Positions 35,362-44,353 of a DNA stretch of 64,000 bases are shown one piece after another. The stretch spans positions 248,001 to 312,000 of the forward strand of contig NZ_JABEZU010000005.1 in assembly GCF_013149785.1 (NCBI RefSeq). Reading direction: 5' to 3'. Both the position numbers and the translations under genes were made by a program. The notes under the pieces are model-generated. The model saw only the letters and a program-made list of their open reading frames with translations. It had not been told where the DNA came from and made no database searches. The stretch comes from Isoptericola halotolerans. GTDB taxonomy: Bacteria; Actinomycetota; Actinomycetes; Actinomycetales; Cellulomonadaceae. Numbering within the stretch: the first letter of the stretch is position 1; each line of letters opens with the position of its first letter.

Positions 35362-36444
35362 GTGGGCGAGCTCGCCGGGGACGTCGATCGCCTCCGGGCC
35401 AGCGGCGCTCTCCGGCGGGGGAGCCGGACGTCGTCGGAGGCGTTCGGCCAGCGGTGCGGTCCGCCGCCGGACGGAACGCTCCATGGCGGCGAACGTGGTG
35501 TCGCGCACGAACAGGCAGTCGCCCGCCATGATGAACAGCGAGAAGAACGGCAGGCCCATCGCCACGGCGATCCCGATGTGCATGGCGAAGACGCCGAGGA
35601 TCGCGATGACCCGAGTCCACCGCTGCAGGAGCATCAGCGGGAAGAACAGCTGGATGAAGACCGAGAAGTAGGTCACGGCAGCGACCATGTACGGGTTCGC
35701 CACGAGCAGGTCCGCCAGCCACGGCCACGGCCGGTAGTGCGAGAGCTGCAGCGGGTAGTAGACGGCCGTGCCGTCCTGCCAGCGCAGGCCCTGCGCCTTG
35801 TACAGGCCGGACGCGACGTAGATGAGGCAGATCTGCGCCCCTGCCATGACGATCGCGAAGTTGTGCAGCAGCGTCCCGAGCTGGACGGCGCGGGCGTTCG
35901 CGACGTCGGAACCGAACCGACCGAACGGCCGCGCCACGCCCCAGCGGGCCAGGTCACGCGCCCGACGGCGTGCGTCCAGCGACCATCTGCCGCCCAGGTC
36001 GGCGAAGCACAGGTAGAGCAGGAGGATGCGGAAGATGTTGTCGCTCTGGTCGCCGGTCAGCGGGTTCGACTCGAGAAGGCTGACCCACAGCACCAGGAAC
36101 ACGGGAACGACCCACCGGCTGCGCCATCCGATCGTGACCAGAGCTGCGAGGACGACCATCAGGCCGTAGGCGAGGGTCAGCTGGGTCGAACCCAGCCCGC
36201 CGGCGAAGACGGTGAAGGGCGCCTCGAAACCGCCGTTGTCGTCCAGCGGAGCAGCCCACCGGGCGGCCTCGCCCCACAGGTACTCACGGTTCGGGATGTG
36301 CGCCAGTAGGAAGACCAGCGCACCACCACCGAAGGCGATCCGCACCAGGGCGCTGCCGTACGTCGCACGACGGCGGTCGCTCACCCAGTCCAGTGCGCGT
36401 TCGCCGAGCTCTGTCGCGGGTCGGATCGCCTGCGTGACGCTCAT
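35356..36444 (-). CDS. HTTM-domain membrane protein (SdpB/vitamin K carboxylase-related)
   Basis: A 362-residue integral membrane protein with about eight helices. Family-type features include ALVRIAFGGGALVFLLAH near the N terminus, the loop LLESNPLTGDQSDNIFRILL, LHNFAIVMAGAQICLIYVASGLYKAQG, and HYRPWPWLADLL. HTTM domains are related to vitamin K-dependent gamma-carboxylase; most bacterial ones lack a proven carboxylase activity, and SdpB of Bacillus belongs to this group. ATG at 36444 overlaps the stop of the DUF5819 gene by four bases, so the two are co-translated. The C-terminal 45 residues are basic and proline-rich. The function is unknown; a role in protein or peptide maturation is inferred. 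Confidence 0.85.
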   Translation of the reverse strand: MSVTQAIRPATELGERALDWVSDRRRATYGSALVRIAFGGGALVFLLAHIPNREYLWGEAARWAAPLDDNGGFEAPFTVFAGGLGSTQLTLAYGLMVVLAALVTIGWRSRWVVPVFLVLWVSLLESNPLTGDQSDNIFRILLLYLCFADLGGRWSLDARRRARDLARWGVARPFGRFGSDVANARAVQLGTLLHNFAIVMAGAQICLIYVASGLYKAQGLRWQDGTAVYYPLQLSHYRPWPWLADLLVANPYMVAAVTYFSVFIQLFFPLMLLQRWTRVIAILGVFAMHIGIAVAMGLPFFSLFIMAGDCLFVRDTTFAAMERSVRRRTAPLAERLRRRPAPPPESAAGPEAIDVPGELAHR

Positions 36445-37199
36445 CCCTGGAACCTCGCGATCGCATCGCCGAACGCGTCGGAGTCCTGACGCGGGAACTC
36501 GTACATCGGACGTCGCCCGAACGTGTAGATCGTCGGGTCCGAAGGCGGAGCACCGCGCTGCAGGAACGGCGTCGCCCGCTGCCGGACGACGCGGAACTGG
36601 ACGTACACCGGATCGAGGTCGGTCACGGTCGCTCGCACGTACTCGGTGGCGTAGGCGGCCATGACCTTGTCGTACTGGAGTGCGAGGTTGCGCCGCGCTG
36701 CCGGGGAAGCGCCGTCGGCGTCCTCGAGAGCCTCTGCCAGACGCAGCCAGGCATCCTGGTGGTAGTGGTTCCCCAGCGATGCGAGCTCCGCGTCCGAGAG
36801 CTTGTTGAACTGTGCGTACGCGCGGGCGGCGAGCATGCGGGTGGGCCGGCTTCCGCGGTTCGGCAGCAGGTGGTGCGTGAAGTTGGCGGTGATCTCGAGG
36901 TCCGTGACGTCCACCCAGGGGCTCGGCTCGAGGTCCGCGTCGAACGCCCGCACCTCGAGCGAGTTCTCGACGTTGATCGGTGTCGGGGCGAACAATGACC
37001 AGTTCTGCTGGAACACCGGGTCCATGGCCGACTCGAGCGGTTCATCCACCGCCCGGCTGAAGGCGTTCTCCGGCGCGATCCACAAGAATGTCGCGGCCGT
37101 ATGAGCAGCGACCACCAACCCCAGGACTCCCGCGACGACCGCTACCCACGCCGGCTTCCTGGTCCGCGTCTCGGTCACATTCTCCCCTGAGCTCTTCAT
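36441..37199 (-). CDS. DUF5819 family protein (SdpA-like partner of HTTM)
   Basis: A 252-residue protein with one N-terminal helix (about 17-40) and an outer domain. The family motif FQQNWSLFAPTPINVEN (about 64-80) is clear. Later segments include FTHHLLPNRGSRPTRMLAAR and a C-terminal TIYTFGRRPMYEFPR. The FxxxWxFF/LFAP-type motif recalls SdpA, the partner of SdpB in Bacillus. The ATG has only a weak ribosome site. A hairpin separates it from the repeat protein upstream, 75 bases away on the same strand. Confidence 0.85.
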   Translation of the reverse strand: MKSSGENVTETRTRKPAWVAVVAGVLGLVVAAHTAATFLWIAPENAFSRAVDEPLESAMDPVFQQNWSLFAPTPINVENSLEVRAFDADLEPSPWVDVTDLEITANFTHHLLPNRGSRPTRMLAARAYAQFNKLSDAELASLGNHYHQDAWLRLAEALEDADGASPAARRNLALQYDKVMAAYATEYVRATVTDLDPVYVQFRVVRQRATPFLQRGAPPSDPTIYTFGRRPMYEFPRQDSDAFGDAIARFQG

Positions 37200-37217
37200 C
37201 GGGCGGTGAGGACCCGA

Positions 37218-37249
37218 CGACCCGGCGCGACGTGTGTCGCGCCGGGTCG
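37218..37249 (-). terminator. Hairpin after the repeat surface-protein gene
   Basis: A perfect 14-bp stem (37218-37231 with 37236-37249) has a GTGT loop. It lies between the surface-protein stop and the DUF5819 start and may terminate most transcripts from upstream. Confidence 0.65.
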
Positions 37250-37274
37250 CCGGGTCATGGTGCGGTGGCCGGAC

Positions 37275-40200
37275 TCAGTCGGTCACCGACTGCGAGCGAC
37301 GCTTCGCCGCACGGAGGGCCACGGTACCCGCACCGGTCAGGAGGAACGCGAGCGCAAGATACATCGCGATCTCCGAACCGGTCTTCGGGAGCGTGCCTCC
37401 GGTCCCGCCGGTGGTGACGGTGGTCGTGCCTCCCGGGGAGGCGCTACCACCGTTGCTACCGGGGGAACCAGGGGAACCGGCCGCGTCGGACGGGGTCAGG
37501 TAGACCTCGAACGCCGCGACGACCGAGTCGCCCACGTCGACGCTGGTGGCGGTACCCGTGTGCGGGCCCACCTCGAAGTCGGCCGGGACGACGAACGTCC
37601 AGCTGACCTCACCGTCGTCGTTCGCGGTCTGGACCGTGAGGTTGAGCGGCTCGGAGTTGATCCGCGCCTGGACCTCTTCGCCAGGCTCGAAGCCCCCGGC
37701 GTTGAAGGTCTGCTCCTCGCCACGCTGGACCCGCTCCTCGTCGAAGTCGGCCGTCAGCATGCGCTCGTCCTCGTCACCGTCGACCTCAACGCCGTCGACC
37801 TCGACACCGTCAACTTCAACGCCGTCGACCTCGACACCGTCAACTTCAACGCCGTCGACCTCGACACCGTCAACTTCAACGCCGTCGACCTCGACACCGT
37901 CGACCTCAACGCCGTCGACCTCGACACCGTCGACCTCGACACCGTCGACCTCGACACCGTCGACCTCAACGCCGTCGACCTCGACACCGTCGACCTCGAC
38001 ACCGTCGACCTCGACACCGTCGACCTCGACACCGTCGACCTCGACACCGTCGACCTCGACACCGTCGACCTCAACGCCGTCGACCTCGACACCGTCAACT
38101 TCAACGCCGTCAACTTCAACGCCGTCGACCTCGACACCGTCAACTTCAACGCCGTCAACTTCAACGCCGTCGACCTCGACACCGTCGACCTCGACACCGT
38201 CAACTTCAACGCCGTCGACCTCAACGCCGTCGACCTCGACACCGTCAACTTCAACGCCGTCAACTTCAACGCCGTCGACCTCGACGCCGTCGACCTCGAC
38301 ACCGTCAACTTCAACGCCGTCGACCTCGACACCGTCGACCTCGACGCCGTCGACCTCGACACCGTCGACCTCAACGCCGTCGACCTCGACACCGTCGACC
38401 TCGACACCGTCAACTTCAACGCCGTCGACCTCGACACCGTCAACTTCGACACCGTCAACTTCAACACCGTCGACCTCGACACCGTCGACCTCGACACCGT
38501 CGACCTCAACGCCGTCGACCTCGACACCGTCAACTTCAACACCGTCGACCTCGGTGCCCTCATCCACGATGCTCAGGGGAGCTTCTGCTTCCTGGCCGGT
38601 GGTGTCGTCGATGCCGACCGCGGTGTAGTCGCCCTCGGGGGTGCCCTCGGGGATCTCCACCGGGGTGGTGAAGTTGCCCTCAGCGTCCGTGGGCACGTCG
38701 GGAACCGTCGCGATGACGGTGCCCTCGGAGTCGCGGATCTCCACCGTGACGGTCGAGTCCGGGGTGTAGCCGGTGCCCTCCACGGTGACCGTGTCGCCGG
38801 GCTCGGCGACGTCGGGCGTGACGGTGACGGCCAGGTCGAGCTGGGCCTCCACGGCGCGCACCGTGGACGAGGCCAGCGTGACCTGAGCGAGCGGGCCGGC
38901 CGGAACCAGCGTCAGAGTGAGCGCCCGCTGCGTGAACGACTCCGTACCCGTCGGGTCGTGGGGATCGACGTCGCCCGGCTGCTCCTGCACGTTGGCCACG
39001 AGGCTGACGAGCTCGTTCAGCGCCTCGAAGGCCGGCGACAGCGTGGTCAGCAGCGGGTCGGTCACCTCGGACGTGATGGTGCCCGCGAGCGTGCTCACCA
39101 CACCCGTCGGTCCGAACAGCACGTCGTTGAGCGGCCCGGCGAGGCCGTTCACCAGGTCGCCCAGAGGCAGGACCAGCGGGATACCGGAGAGCGAGATGCT
39201 GATCGTCGCGTCACCCGGGTCGACCGTGCCAGCCACGACGTCCCCGAGGGTCGTGTCGAGGATGATGTTCAGGTCGAGCAGATCGGGCGTGAGCGGCAGC
39301 GGGTTCGGTACGTTCGCCTGGACGCTGACGAGCAGGTTCGCCGACCGCAGGGCCGTGTCGACGGCGTCGACGAGAGCCAGCGTCAGGTCGTCGAGAGCTG
39401 CGCTCAAGCCCGCGAGGATCGCGTTGATCGTCTCGTCGGACAGGACCTCGGTGTTCGGGTCCAGGCCGTTGAGCGATCCGTCGCCACCCAGGATCGTGTC
39501 CAGGTCGACGAAGACGGTGCCGTCGGCGACGTTGAGGATCACGCCCTCCTCGCCGAAGTTCTGCGCGAAGACCGGCGCGAGTGCGGCCTCGAGGTCGAGG
39601 TCGATGACGACCTCCGGCTCAAGGTCGGCGCCCAGGATGCCCAGGACCGGGTCGAGGACACCGAGAGCGTTGAGTGCACCCGCGAGAAGCCCGTCAGGCC
39701 CCACGAGCGAGTCGACAGCCGTCTGGACCACCGGTACGACGTCGTCGTAGACGAGCGACGAGACGTCGGAGACCGCGGGGCTCTCCATCCCGAACGTCGC
39801 GCCGGCGATCTGGTACTCCCCGGTCGGGTCGCCACCGGCAGGCCATGTCGCGCTGCTGGAGAGCGCACCCAGTTCGAGCTCGAGCTCGGAGAGGATCCCG
39901 TCGAGCCCGGCGTCTCCGAGCAATGGTGTCAACGACACGCTCGCGTCGGAGGGGAACTCGGCCGAGCCACCGACCTCGATCGCGCCCTGATCGCTGACGG
40001 CACCGGAGGCGGCCGTCGCGCCGTCCGCATCGGCGGCGGCGTACTGGTTCACCGCGCCGAGCTCGATGAGCCCGTTCTCGCCGAGCAGCGACAGGCCGCC
40101 ACCCAGGTCGACCACGAGTGCGTTGAGCACCTCGGCGGCCAGCGGGTTGGTCTCGAGCTCGCTCCCGGAGGGGAACTCGGCGAGGGCACCTTCGACGGTC

Positions 40201-40442
40201 GCGAGGTCGTCCAGGTTGATACCCCCGGCGCTTCCACCGAGGAACTTGCCGAGCGCCTCGCTGTCATCCGTCGGTACCGCGTGAGCAGCAGGGACACCGG
40301 CCAGCGCGGCCGCTCCCGCCATTCCCGCCGCGACGGCGAAGGCCGCTGCGCCCCTGCGGCGCGCGCGTCTCCGCCGTCGTGTTGGTGGTGGGTTCGCCGG
40401 TTCTCGGCTGGCGATGCCGTCGTGCAGGCGCGATGCGGCCAT
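37275..40442 (-). CDS. Choice-of-anchor G family surface protein with 51 GVEVD repeats and LPKTG anchor
   Basis: A 1055-residue secreted protein. A long basic N-region ([10 protein letters not shown]) and hydrophobic core form a signal peptide ending AAHA (about residue 55). Residues 60-540 match the choice-of-anchor G domain, rich in Asp, Leu and Gly. An Ig-like domain (about 550-625, [20 protein letters not shown]) follows. Residues 634-888 are 51 tandem copies of GVEVD, then comes a second beta-rich domain. The end is LPKTG (1018-1022), a helix and RRSQSVTD, the sorting signal for sortase attachment to peptidoglycan. ATG at 40442 has AGGGGGG upstream. The partner and ligand are unknown; Ca2+ binding by the acidic repeat is an inference. 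Confidence 0.88.
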   Translation of the reverse strand: MAASRLHDGIASREPANPPPTRRRRRARRRGAAAFAVAAGMAGAAALAGVPAAHAVPTDDSEALGKFLGGSAGGINLDDLATVEGALAEFPSGSELETNPLAAEVLNALVVDLGGGLSLLGENGLIELGAVNQYAAADADGATAASGAVSDQGAIEVGGSAEFPSDASVSLTPLLGDAGLDGILSELELELGALSSSATWPAGGDPTGEYQIAGATFGMESPAVSDVSSLVYDDVVPVVQTAVDSLVGPDGLLAGALNALGVLDPVLGILGADLEPEVVIDLDLEAALAPVFAQNFGEEGVILNVADGTVFVDLDTILGGDGSLNGLDPNTEVLSDETINAILAGLSAALDDLTLALVDAVDTALRSANLLVSVQANVPNPLPLTPDLLDLNIILDTTLGDVVAGTVDPGDATISISLSGIPLVLPLGDLVNGLAGPLNDVLFGPTGVVSTLAGTITSEVTDPLLTTLSPAFEALNELVSLVANVQEQPGDVDPHDPTGTESFTQRALTLTLVPAGPLAQVTLASSTVRAVEAQLDLAVTVTPDVAEPGDTVTVEGTGYTPDSTVTVEIRDSEGTVIATVPDVPTDAEGNFTTPVEIPEGTPEGDYTAVGIDDTTGQEAEAPLSIVDEGTEVDGVEVDGVEVDGVEVDGVEVDGVEVDGVEVDGVEVDGVEVDGVEVDGVEVDGVEVDGVEVDGVEVDGVEVDGVEVDGVEVDGVEVDGVEVDGVEVDGVEVDGVEVDGVEVDGVEVDGVEVDGVEVDGVEVDGVEVDGVEVDGVEVDGVEVDGVEVDGVEVDGVEVDGVEVDGVEVDGVEVDGVEVDGVEVDGVEVDGVEVDGVEVDGVEVDGVEVDGVEVDGVEVDGVEVDGVEVDGVEVDGVEVDGVEVDGVEVDGDEDERMLTADFDEERVQRGEEQTFNAGGFEPGEEVQARINSEPLNLTVQTANDDGEVSWTFVVPADFEVGPHTGTATSVDVGDSVVAAFEVYLTPSDAAGSPGSPGSNGGSASPGGTTTVTTGGTGGTLPKTGSEIAMYLALAFLLTGAGTVALRAAKRRSQSVTD
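37779..38543 (-). repeat. 51 tandem 15-bp units coding GVEVD
   Basis: The array is 765 bases of uninterrupted 15-bp units. All units code the same five residues, but the DNA alternates between forms such as GGTGTCGAGGTCGAC and GGCGTTGAAGTTGAC, which differ only at synonymous positions. A degenerate unit coding GTEVD precedes it at 38544-38558. Confidence 0.97.
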
Positions 40443-40577
40443 GAGTGCCCCCCTAAAGGCGGTGAGTTGCCGAGCAATAGTCGCTTGCGGCACTCACGCT
40501 AGGTGAGGTATCTCACTTTCGCGACCGGGGGAGACTTCACCCGCAGTTTTCACCCGGTCGGCGTCAGGGGCCTGAAA

Positions 40578-41828
40578 TCAGGCGTTCGCGACCGCCAGCG
40601 CGACGTTGTGGCCCCCGAAACCGAAGGAGTTGTTGATCGCCACGACGTCGCCGTCGGGCAGCGCCGACGGGGTGTCACGGACCAGCGGGACCTGGAGCTC
40701 CGGGTCGGGGTTGACCACGTTGATGGTCGGGGGAGCGAGCCGCTCGTGCACCGCCTTGACGGTGAACAGCGTCTCCAGGGCGCCTGCCCCGCCGAGCAGG
40801 TGCCCCGTCATCGACTTCGTCGCCGAGAGCTGGACGTGGTCGGCGTCGGCACCCAGCAGCGACCGGATCGAGCGGGTCTCCGTCAGGTCCCCGACCTTGG
40901 TGGAGGTGGCGTGCGCGTTGACGTGCACGACGTCCGCGCCCGTCGCGTCGGCGTCGGCCAGAGCACGGCGCATCGCCGCGACCTGGCCCTTGCCGTCGGG
41001 GTCGGGGGACGTGATGTGGTAGGCGTCGGAGGAGAGACCCACCCCGGCGAGACGGGCGTACACCCTGGCGTTGCGGGCCGCGGCGTGCTCCGCACTCTCG
41101 AGGACGACGACGGCGGCGCCCTCACCGATGACGAACCCGTCGCGGTCGACGTCGTACGGGCGCGAGGCGCCGGCCGGGTCGTCATTGCGCAGCGAGAGGG
41201 TGCGCGACGCGGCGAAGGCCGCGATCGGCATGGGGTGGATCGTTGCCTCGGTGCCGCCGCAGACCACGACGTCGGCCCGCCCGGCACGGATCATGTCGAT
41301 GCCGTAGCCGATCGCCTCGGCGCCCGAGGCGCACGCGGAGACCAGCGAGTGCGCGCCGGCCTGCGCGCCGAACTCCAGGGACACGTACGCCACGGGGGAG
41401 TTGGGCATGAGCATCGGGACGGTCATCGGCAGCACGCGCCGCGCGCCACGCTCACGCAGGGTGTCCCAGCCGTCCAGGGTGGTCCAGATCCCTCCGATGC
41501 CGGAGGACACCACGGCGCCGAGCCGCTCGCCGTCGACCTCGGGTGCGCCGGCGTCCTGCCATGCCTCGCGGGCCGCGATCATCGCGTACTGCGTGGACGG
41601 GTCCATACGCTTGATCTCCGGGCGCGGGAGGACGTCCTCCGGCTTGACCTTGATGGTCGCCGCGAACGTGACGGGGATGCCGTACTTCTCCGCCCAGTCG
41701 TTGTCCATGGTCCGCGCACCCGACTCGCCGGCCAGCGCAGCCGACCACGTGCTGGGCACGTCCCCGCCGAGCGGGGTGGTGGCGCCGAGGCCGGTGACGA
41801 CGACGTCGCGTGAGGCAGCTGCGGTCAT
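40578..41828 (-). CDS. fabF: 3-oxoacyl-ACP synthase II
   Basis: A 416-residue condensing enzyme that elongates acyl-ACP with malonyl-ACP. The active Cys is in SACASGAEAIGYG (Cys166), the catalytic His residues are in VNAHATSTKVGD and NNSFGFGGHN. AGGAG precedes ATG 41828. It is the last gene of fabD-fabH-acpP-fabF and lies 99 bases after acpP. The surface-protein gene follows on the same strand, but it has its own ribosome site and a 135-base gap. Confidence 0.96.
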   Translation of the reverse strand: MTAAASRDVVVTGLGATTPLGGDVPSTWSAALAGESGARTMDNDWAEKYGIPVTFAATIKVKPEDVLPRPEIKRMDPSTQYAMIAAREAWQDAGAPEVDGERLGAVVSSGIGGIWTTLDGWDTLRERGARRVLPMTVPMLMPNSPVAYVSLEFGAQAGAHSLVSACASGAEAIGYGIDMIRAGRADVVVCGGTEATIHPMPIAAFAASRTLSLRNDDPAGASRPYDVDRDGFVIGEGAAVVVLESAEHAAARNARVYARLAGVGLSSDAYHITSPDPDGKGQVAAMRRALADADATGADVVHVNAHATSTKVGDLTETRSIRSLLGADADHVQLSATKSMTGHLLGGAGALETLFTVKAVHERLAPPTINVVNPDPELQVPLVRDTPSALPDGDVVAINNSFGFGGHNVALAVANA

Positions 41829-41927
41829 GGTGGAGCTCCTGGGTTCGGTGGGGATGGTGCGAGGGGCCGCGCGGGCGGGCCGGGAGGGCCTGCCCGCGCG
41901 GCGACGCGGTGCGTCGTCGGTCAGGCC

Positions 41928-42176
41928 TCAGGCCTGGGCGCCCTCGATGTACTTCACGGCGTCGCCGACGGTGGCGAGGTTCTTGACCTCGTCGTCCGGG
42001 ATGCGCACGCCGAACTTGTCCTCGGCGTGGGTGACGATCGTCATCATCGACAGCGAGTCGATGTCGAGGTCGTCGGTGAAGGACTTCTCGGCGACGACGG
42101 CGTCCGTCGGCAGACCGGTCTCCTCGGCGACGATCTCTGCGAGGCCCTCGAGGATCTCGGAAGCGGTGTGAGCCAT
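41928..42176 (-). CDS. acpP: Acyl carrier protein
   Basis: An 82-residue acidic protein that carries fatty acids during synthesis. DIDSLSMM places the phosphopantetheine attachment at Ser41. AAGGAGAG precedes ATG 42176. It lies between fabH and fabF as in Streptomyces. Confidence 0.96.
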   Translation of the reverse strand: MAHTASEILEGLAEIVAEETGLPTDAVVAEKSFTDDLDIDSLSMMTIVTHAEDKFGVRIPDDEVKNLATVGDAVKYIEGAQA

Positions 42177-42280
42177 GGGGTGCGTCTCTCCTTGTACGTG
42201 GTGCCGGCCGTCCGGCACCGGGTCGGGGTGTGGCAGTGCGATTCTCGCGCACCACCGGGTTCGGACTCTACGGGGCGTGG

Positions 42281-43288
42281 CTACGGGAGCACGACCACCT
42301 GGGCGGCGTAGACGAGCCCTGCGCCGAACCCGATCTGCAGGGCGAGGTCGCCCGAGCGGGCCTTCCCCTCGGTGAGCAGCCGTTCGGTGGCGAGCGGGAT
42401 CGACGCCGCCGAGGTGTTCCCGGAGTCGGCGATGTCGCGGGCGACGACCACGTGCTCGGGCAGCCCGAGCTGCTTGACCATCTGGTCGATGATCCGCATG
42501 TTCGCCTGGTGCGGCACGAACACCTGGATGTCGTCCGGCTCGACGCCCGCCTCGGCCATGGCCTTGGCCGCGATGGGCGCCATCTGGAAGCTCGCCCACT
42601 TGAAGACGGTCTGCCCGTCCTGACGCAGCGTGGGCATGCCGAGGGAGCCGTCGGCCGCGAGCTCCCGCAGGGAGTGCGTCTGACGGATCGCCTGTGCCTT
42701 GGAGCCGTCCGAGCCCCAGACCGTGGGTCCGATGCCGGGGGTGTCCGAGGCGCCCACCACGGCGGCGCCGGCGCCGTCCCCGAGCAGGAACGAGATGGTC
42801 CGGTCGGTCGGGTCGACGATGTCGCTCAGCTTCTCCGCGCCGATCACCAGGACGTTGCGTGCCGCCCCGGAGCGCACGAGGGCGTCCGCCTGGCCGATGC
42901 CGTACGCGTACCCGGCGCACGCCGCCGAGATGTCGTAGGCCGCGGCAGGGGTCGCGCCGAGGCGGTCCGCCAGGACCGCCGCGCCCGACGGGGTCTGGTG
43001 GAAGTAGGTGATCGTGGACAGGATCACCGCGTCGATGTCCGCGCCGGTCAGACCGGCGTCGTCGAGCGCCTTGCGGGCCGCGGCCTCGGCGAGGTCGAGC
43101 ACGTCGACGTCGGCCGTGGCACGGCGTCGCGTGACGATGCCGGTGCGCTGGCGGATCCACTCGTCGGAGGAGTCGATCGGCCCGGCCACGTCGTCGTTGG
43201 TGACGGTCTCGCTGCCGCGCTCCGCGGCCACCGAGAGCAGCCGCGAGTACCGGACGGGCTCGGCCTGGCGCAGCGCCTTGCGGGTCAC
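42281..43288 (-). CDS. fabH: 3-oxoacyl-ACP synthase III
   Basis: A 335-residue enzyme that starts fatty-acid synthesis from acyl-CoA and malonyl-ACP. Active-site residues are Cys124 (SAACAGYAYG), His in VPHQANMRIID and Asn in DSGNTSAASIP. In actinobacteria this enzyme often prefers branched starters. The GTG start overlaps the fabD stop by four bases. The gap of 104 bases to acpP contains no gene. Confidence 0.96.
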   Translation of the reverse strand: MTRKALRQAEPVRYSRLLSVAAERGSETVTNDDVAGPIDSSDEWIRQRTGIVTRRRATADVDVLDLAEAAARKALDDAGLTGADIDAVILSTITYFHQTPSGAAVLADRLGATPAAAYDISAACAGYAYGIGQADALVRSGAARNVLVIGAEKLSDIVDPTDRTISFLLGDGAGAAVVGASDTPGIGPTVWGSDGSKAQAIRQTHSLRELAADGSLGMPTLRQDGQTVFKWASFQMAPIAAKAMAEAGVEPDDIQVFVPHQANMRIIDQMVKQLGLPEHVVVARDIADSGNTSAASIPLATERLLTEGKARSGDLALQIGFGAGLVYAAQVVVLP

Positions 43289-44256
43289 GCCGCCGCCCCG
43301 ACCACGGAGTGGCGGGCGACGAGGTCACGGGCGGCCTCGACGTCGTCGGGCGACTTCACGGCGACCGACTCGACGCCCTTGAGCGCCCGCTTGGCCAGCC
43401 CGGTCAGGACGCCGCCGGGGGCGAGCTCGAGGATGCCCGTGACCCCCCGCTCGGCCAGCGTCTCCTGGCACCGGTCCCAGCGGACCGGTGCGGTGACCTG
43501 GGCGGTGAGGCGGGTCAGCACGTCGGTCGACCGGCCGTGGCCGTGCGCGCCCTCTCCGAGCCGTGAGTAGTCCTCGCCGTCGGCGTTGCTGAGCAGCGGC
43601 AGCCGCGGGTCGGTCGCGAGCCAGGTGGTGGCGACCTTCTCGAAGGACGCGCGCGCGGGCTCCATGAAGGGGGTGTGGAACGCCCCGGCGACCGGCAGCG
43701 GGATCACCCGGGTGCGCGCCGGCGGGTTCTCGGCCAGAGCGGCGAGACGTTCGGTGTCCCCGGCGGCGACGACCTGCCCACCGCCGTTGACGTTGGCCGG
43801 GAAGAGCCCGGCGGCCTCGATCGCGGCCAGGACCTCGTCGGGGTCGCCGCCGACGACGGCGCTCATCCCGGACGGACCGGCCGCGGCCGCGTCGGCCATG
43901 GCCCGGGCGCGGTGCGAGACGAGGCCGACGGCGCCGGCGTCGTCGAGCACCCCGGCGACGGCCGCGGCGGAGAGCTCGCCGACCGAGTGCCCGGCGGTGA
44001 CGTCGACGACATCGGGGGTGGCCCGTCCGTCGAGGATCGCGCGCAGCGCGAGGAGCGAGGCCGAGACGATGAGCGGCTGGGCGACGGCCGTGTCACGGAT
44101 GGTGTCCGCGTCCGACGTGGTCCCGTGGAGCGTGAGGTCGCTGCCCGCGGCGGCGGAGAACGAGTCGAGCAGGTCGGCGGTGCCGGGCAGCTCCAGCCAG
44201 GGGCTGAGCATCCCGGGGGTCTGAGAGCCCTGTCCAGGGCAGACGACGGCGAGCAC
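43285..44256 (-). CDS. fabD: Malonyl-CoA:ACP transacylase
   Basis: A 323-residue acyltransferase that loads malonate on ACP. CPGQGSQTPGML opens the protein, GHSVGE carries nucleophile Ser91, and GAFHTPFM carries the catalytic His. The start is GTG at 44256. It is the first gene of the fab operon, 97 bases after the stop of the PucR-type regulator on the same strand. A TTGACG -35-like element at 44334-44339 lies in that gap, without a convincing -10. Confidence 0.95.
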   Translation of the reverse strand: MLAVVCPGQGSQTPGMLSPWLELPGTADLLDSFSAAAGSDLTLHGTTSDADTIRDTAVAQPLIVSASLLALRAILDGRATPDVVDVTAGHSVGELSAAAVAGVLDDAGAVGLVSHRARAMADAAAAGPSGMSAVVGGDPDEVLAAIEAAGLFPANVNGGGQVVAAGDTERLAALAENPPARTRVIPLPVAGAFHTPFMEPARASFEKVATTWLATDPRLPLLSNADGEDYSRLGEGAHGHGRSTDVLTRLTAQVTAPVRWDRCQETLAERGVTGILELAPGGVLTGLAKRALKGVESVAVKSPDDVEAARDLVARHSVVGAAA

Positions 44257-44353
44257 GTGACCACGGTGCCACCTGCGGCGCCTCGGGGAGCGTGGCGACC
44301 CGTACCAACCTCACCAGGGCCGGTTGTGGGAATCGTCAACGCGCCCCGCACGC

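Noticed and set aside
37779-38543. Tandem repeats considered as a CRISPR array
   Set aside because: Units are 15 bp, directly adjacent, in frame and without spacers; no cas gene is present.
37206-40502. Plus-strand open frame of 1098 codons opposite the surface-protein gene
   Set aside because: It exists because the 15-bp repeat and GC-rich third positions leave no stops. The minus strand has a signal peptide, ribosome site, known domain and sorting signal, so the plus frame is a shadow.
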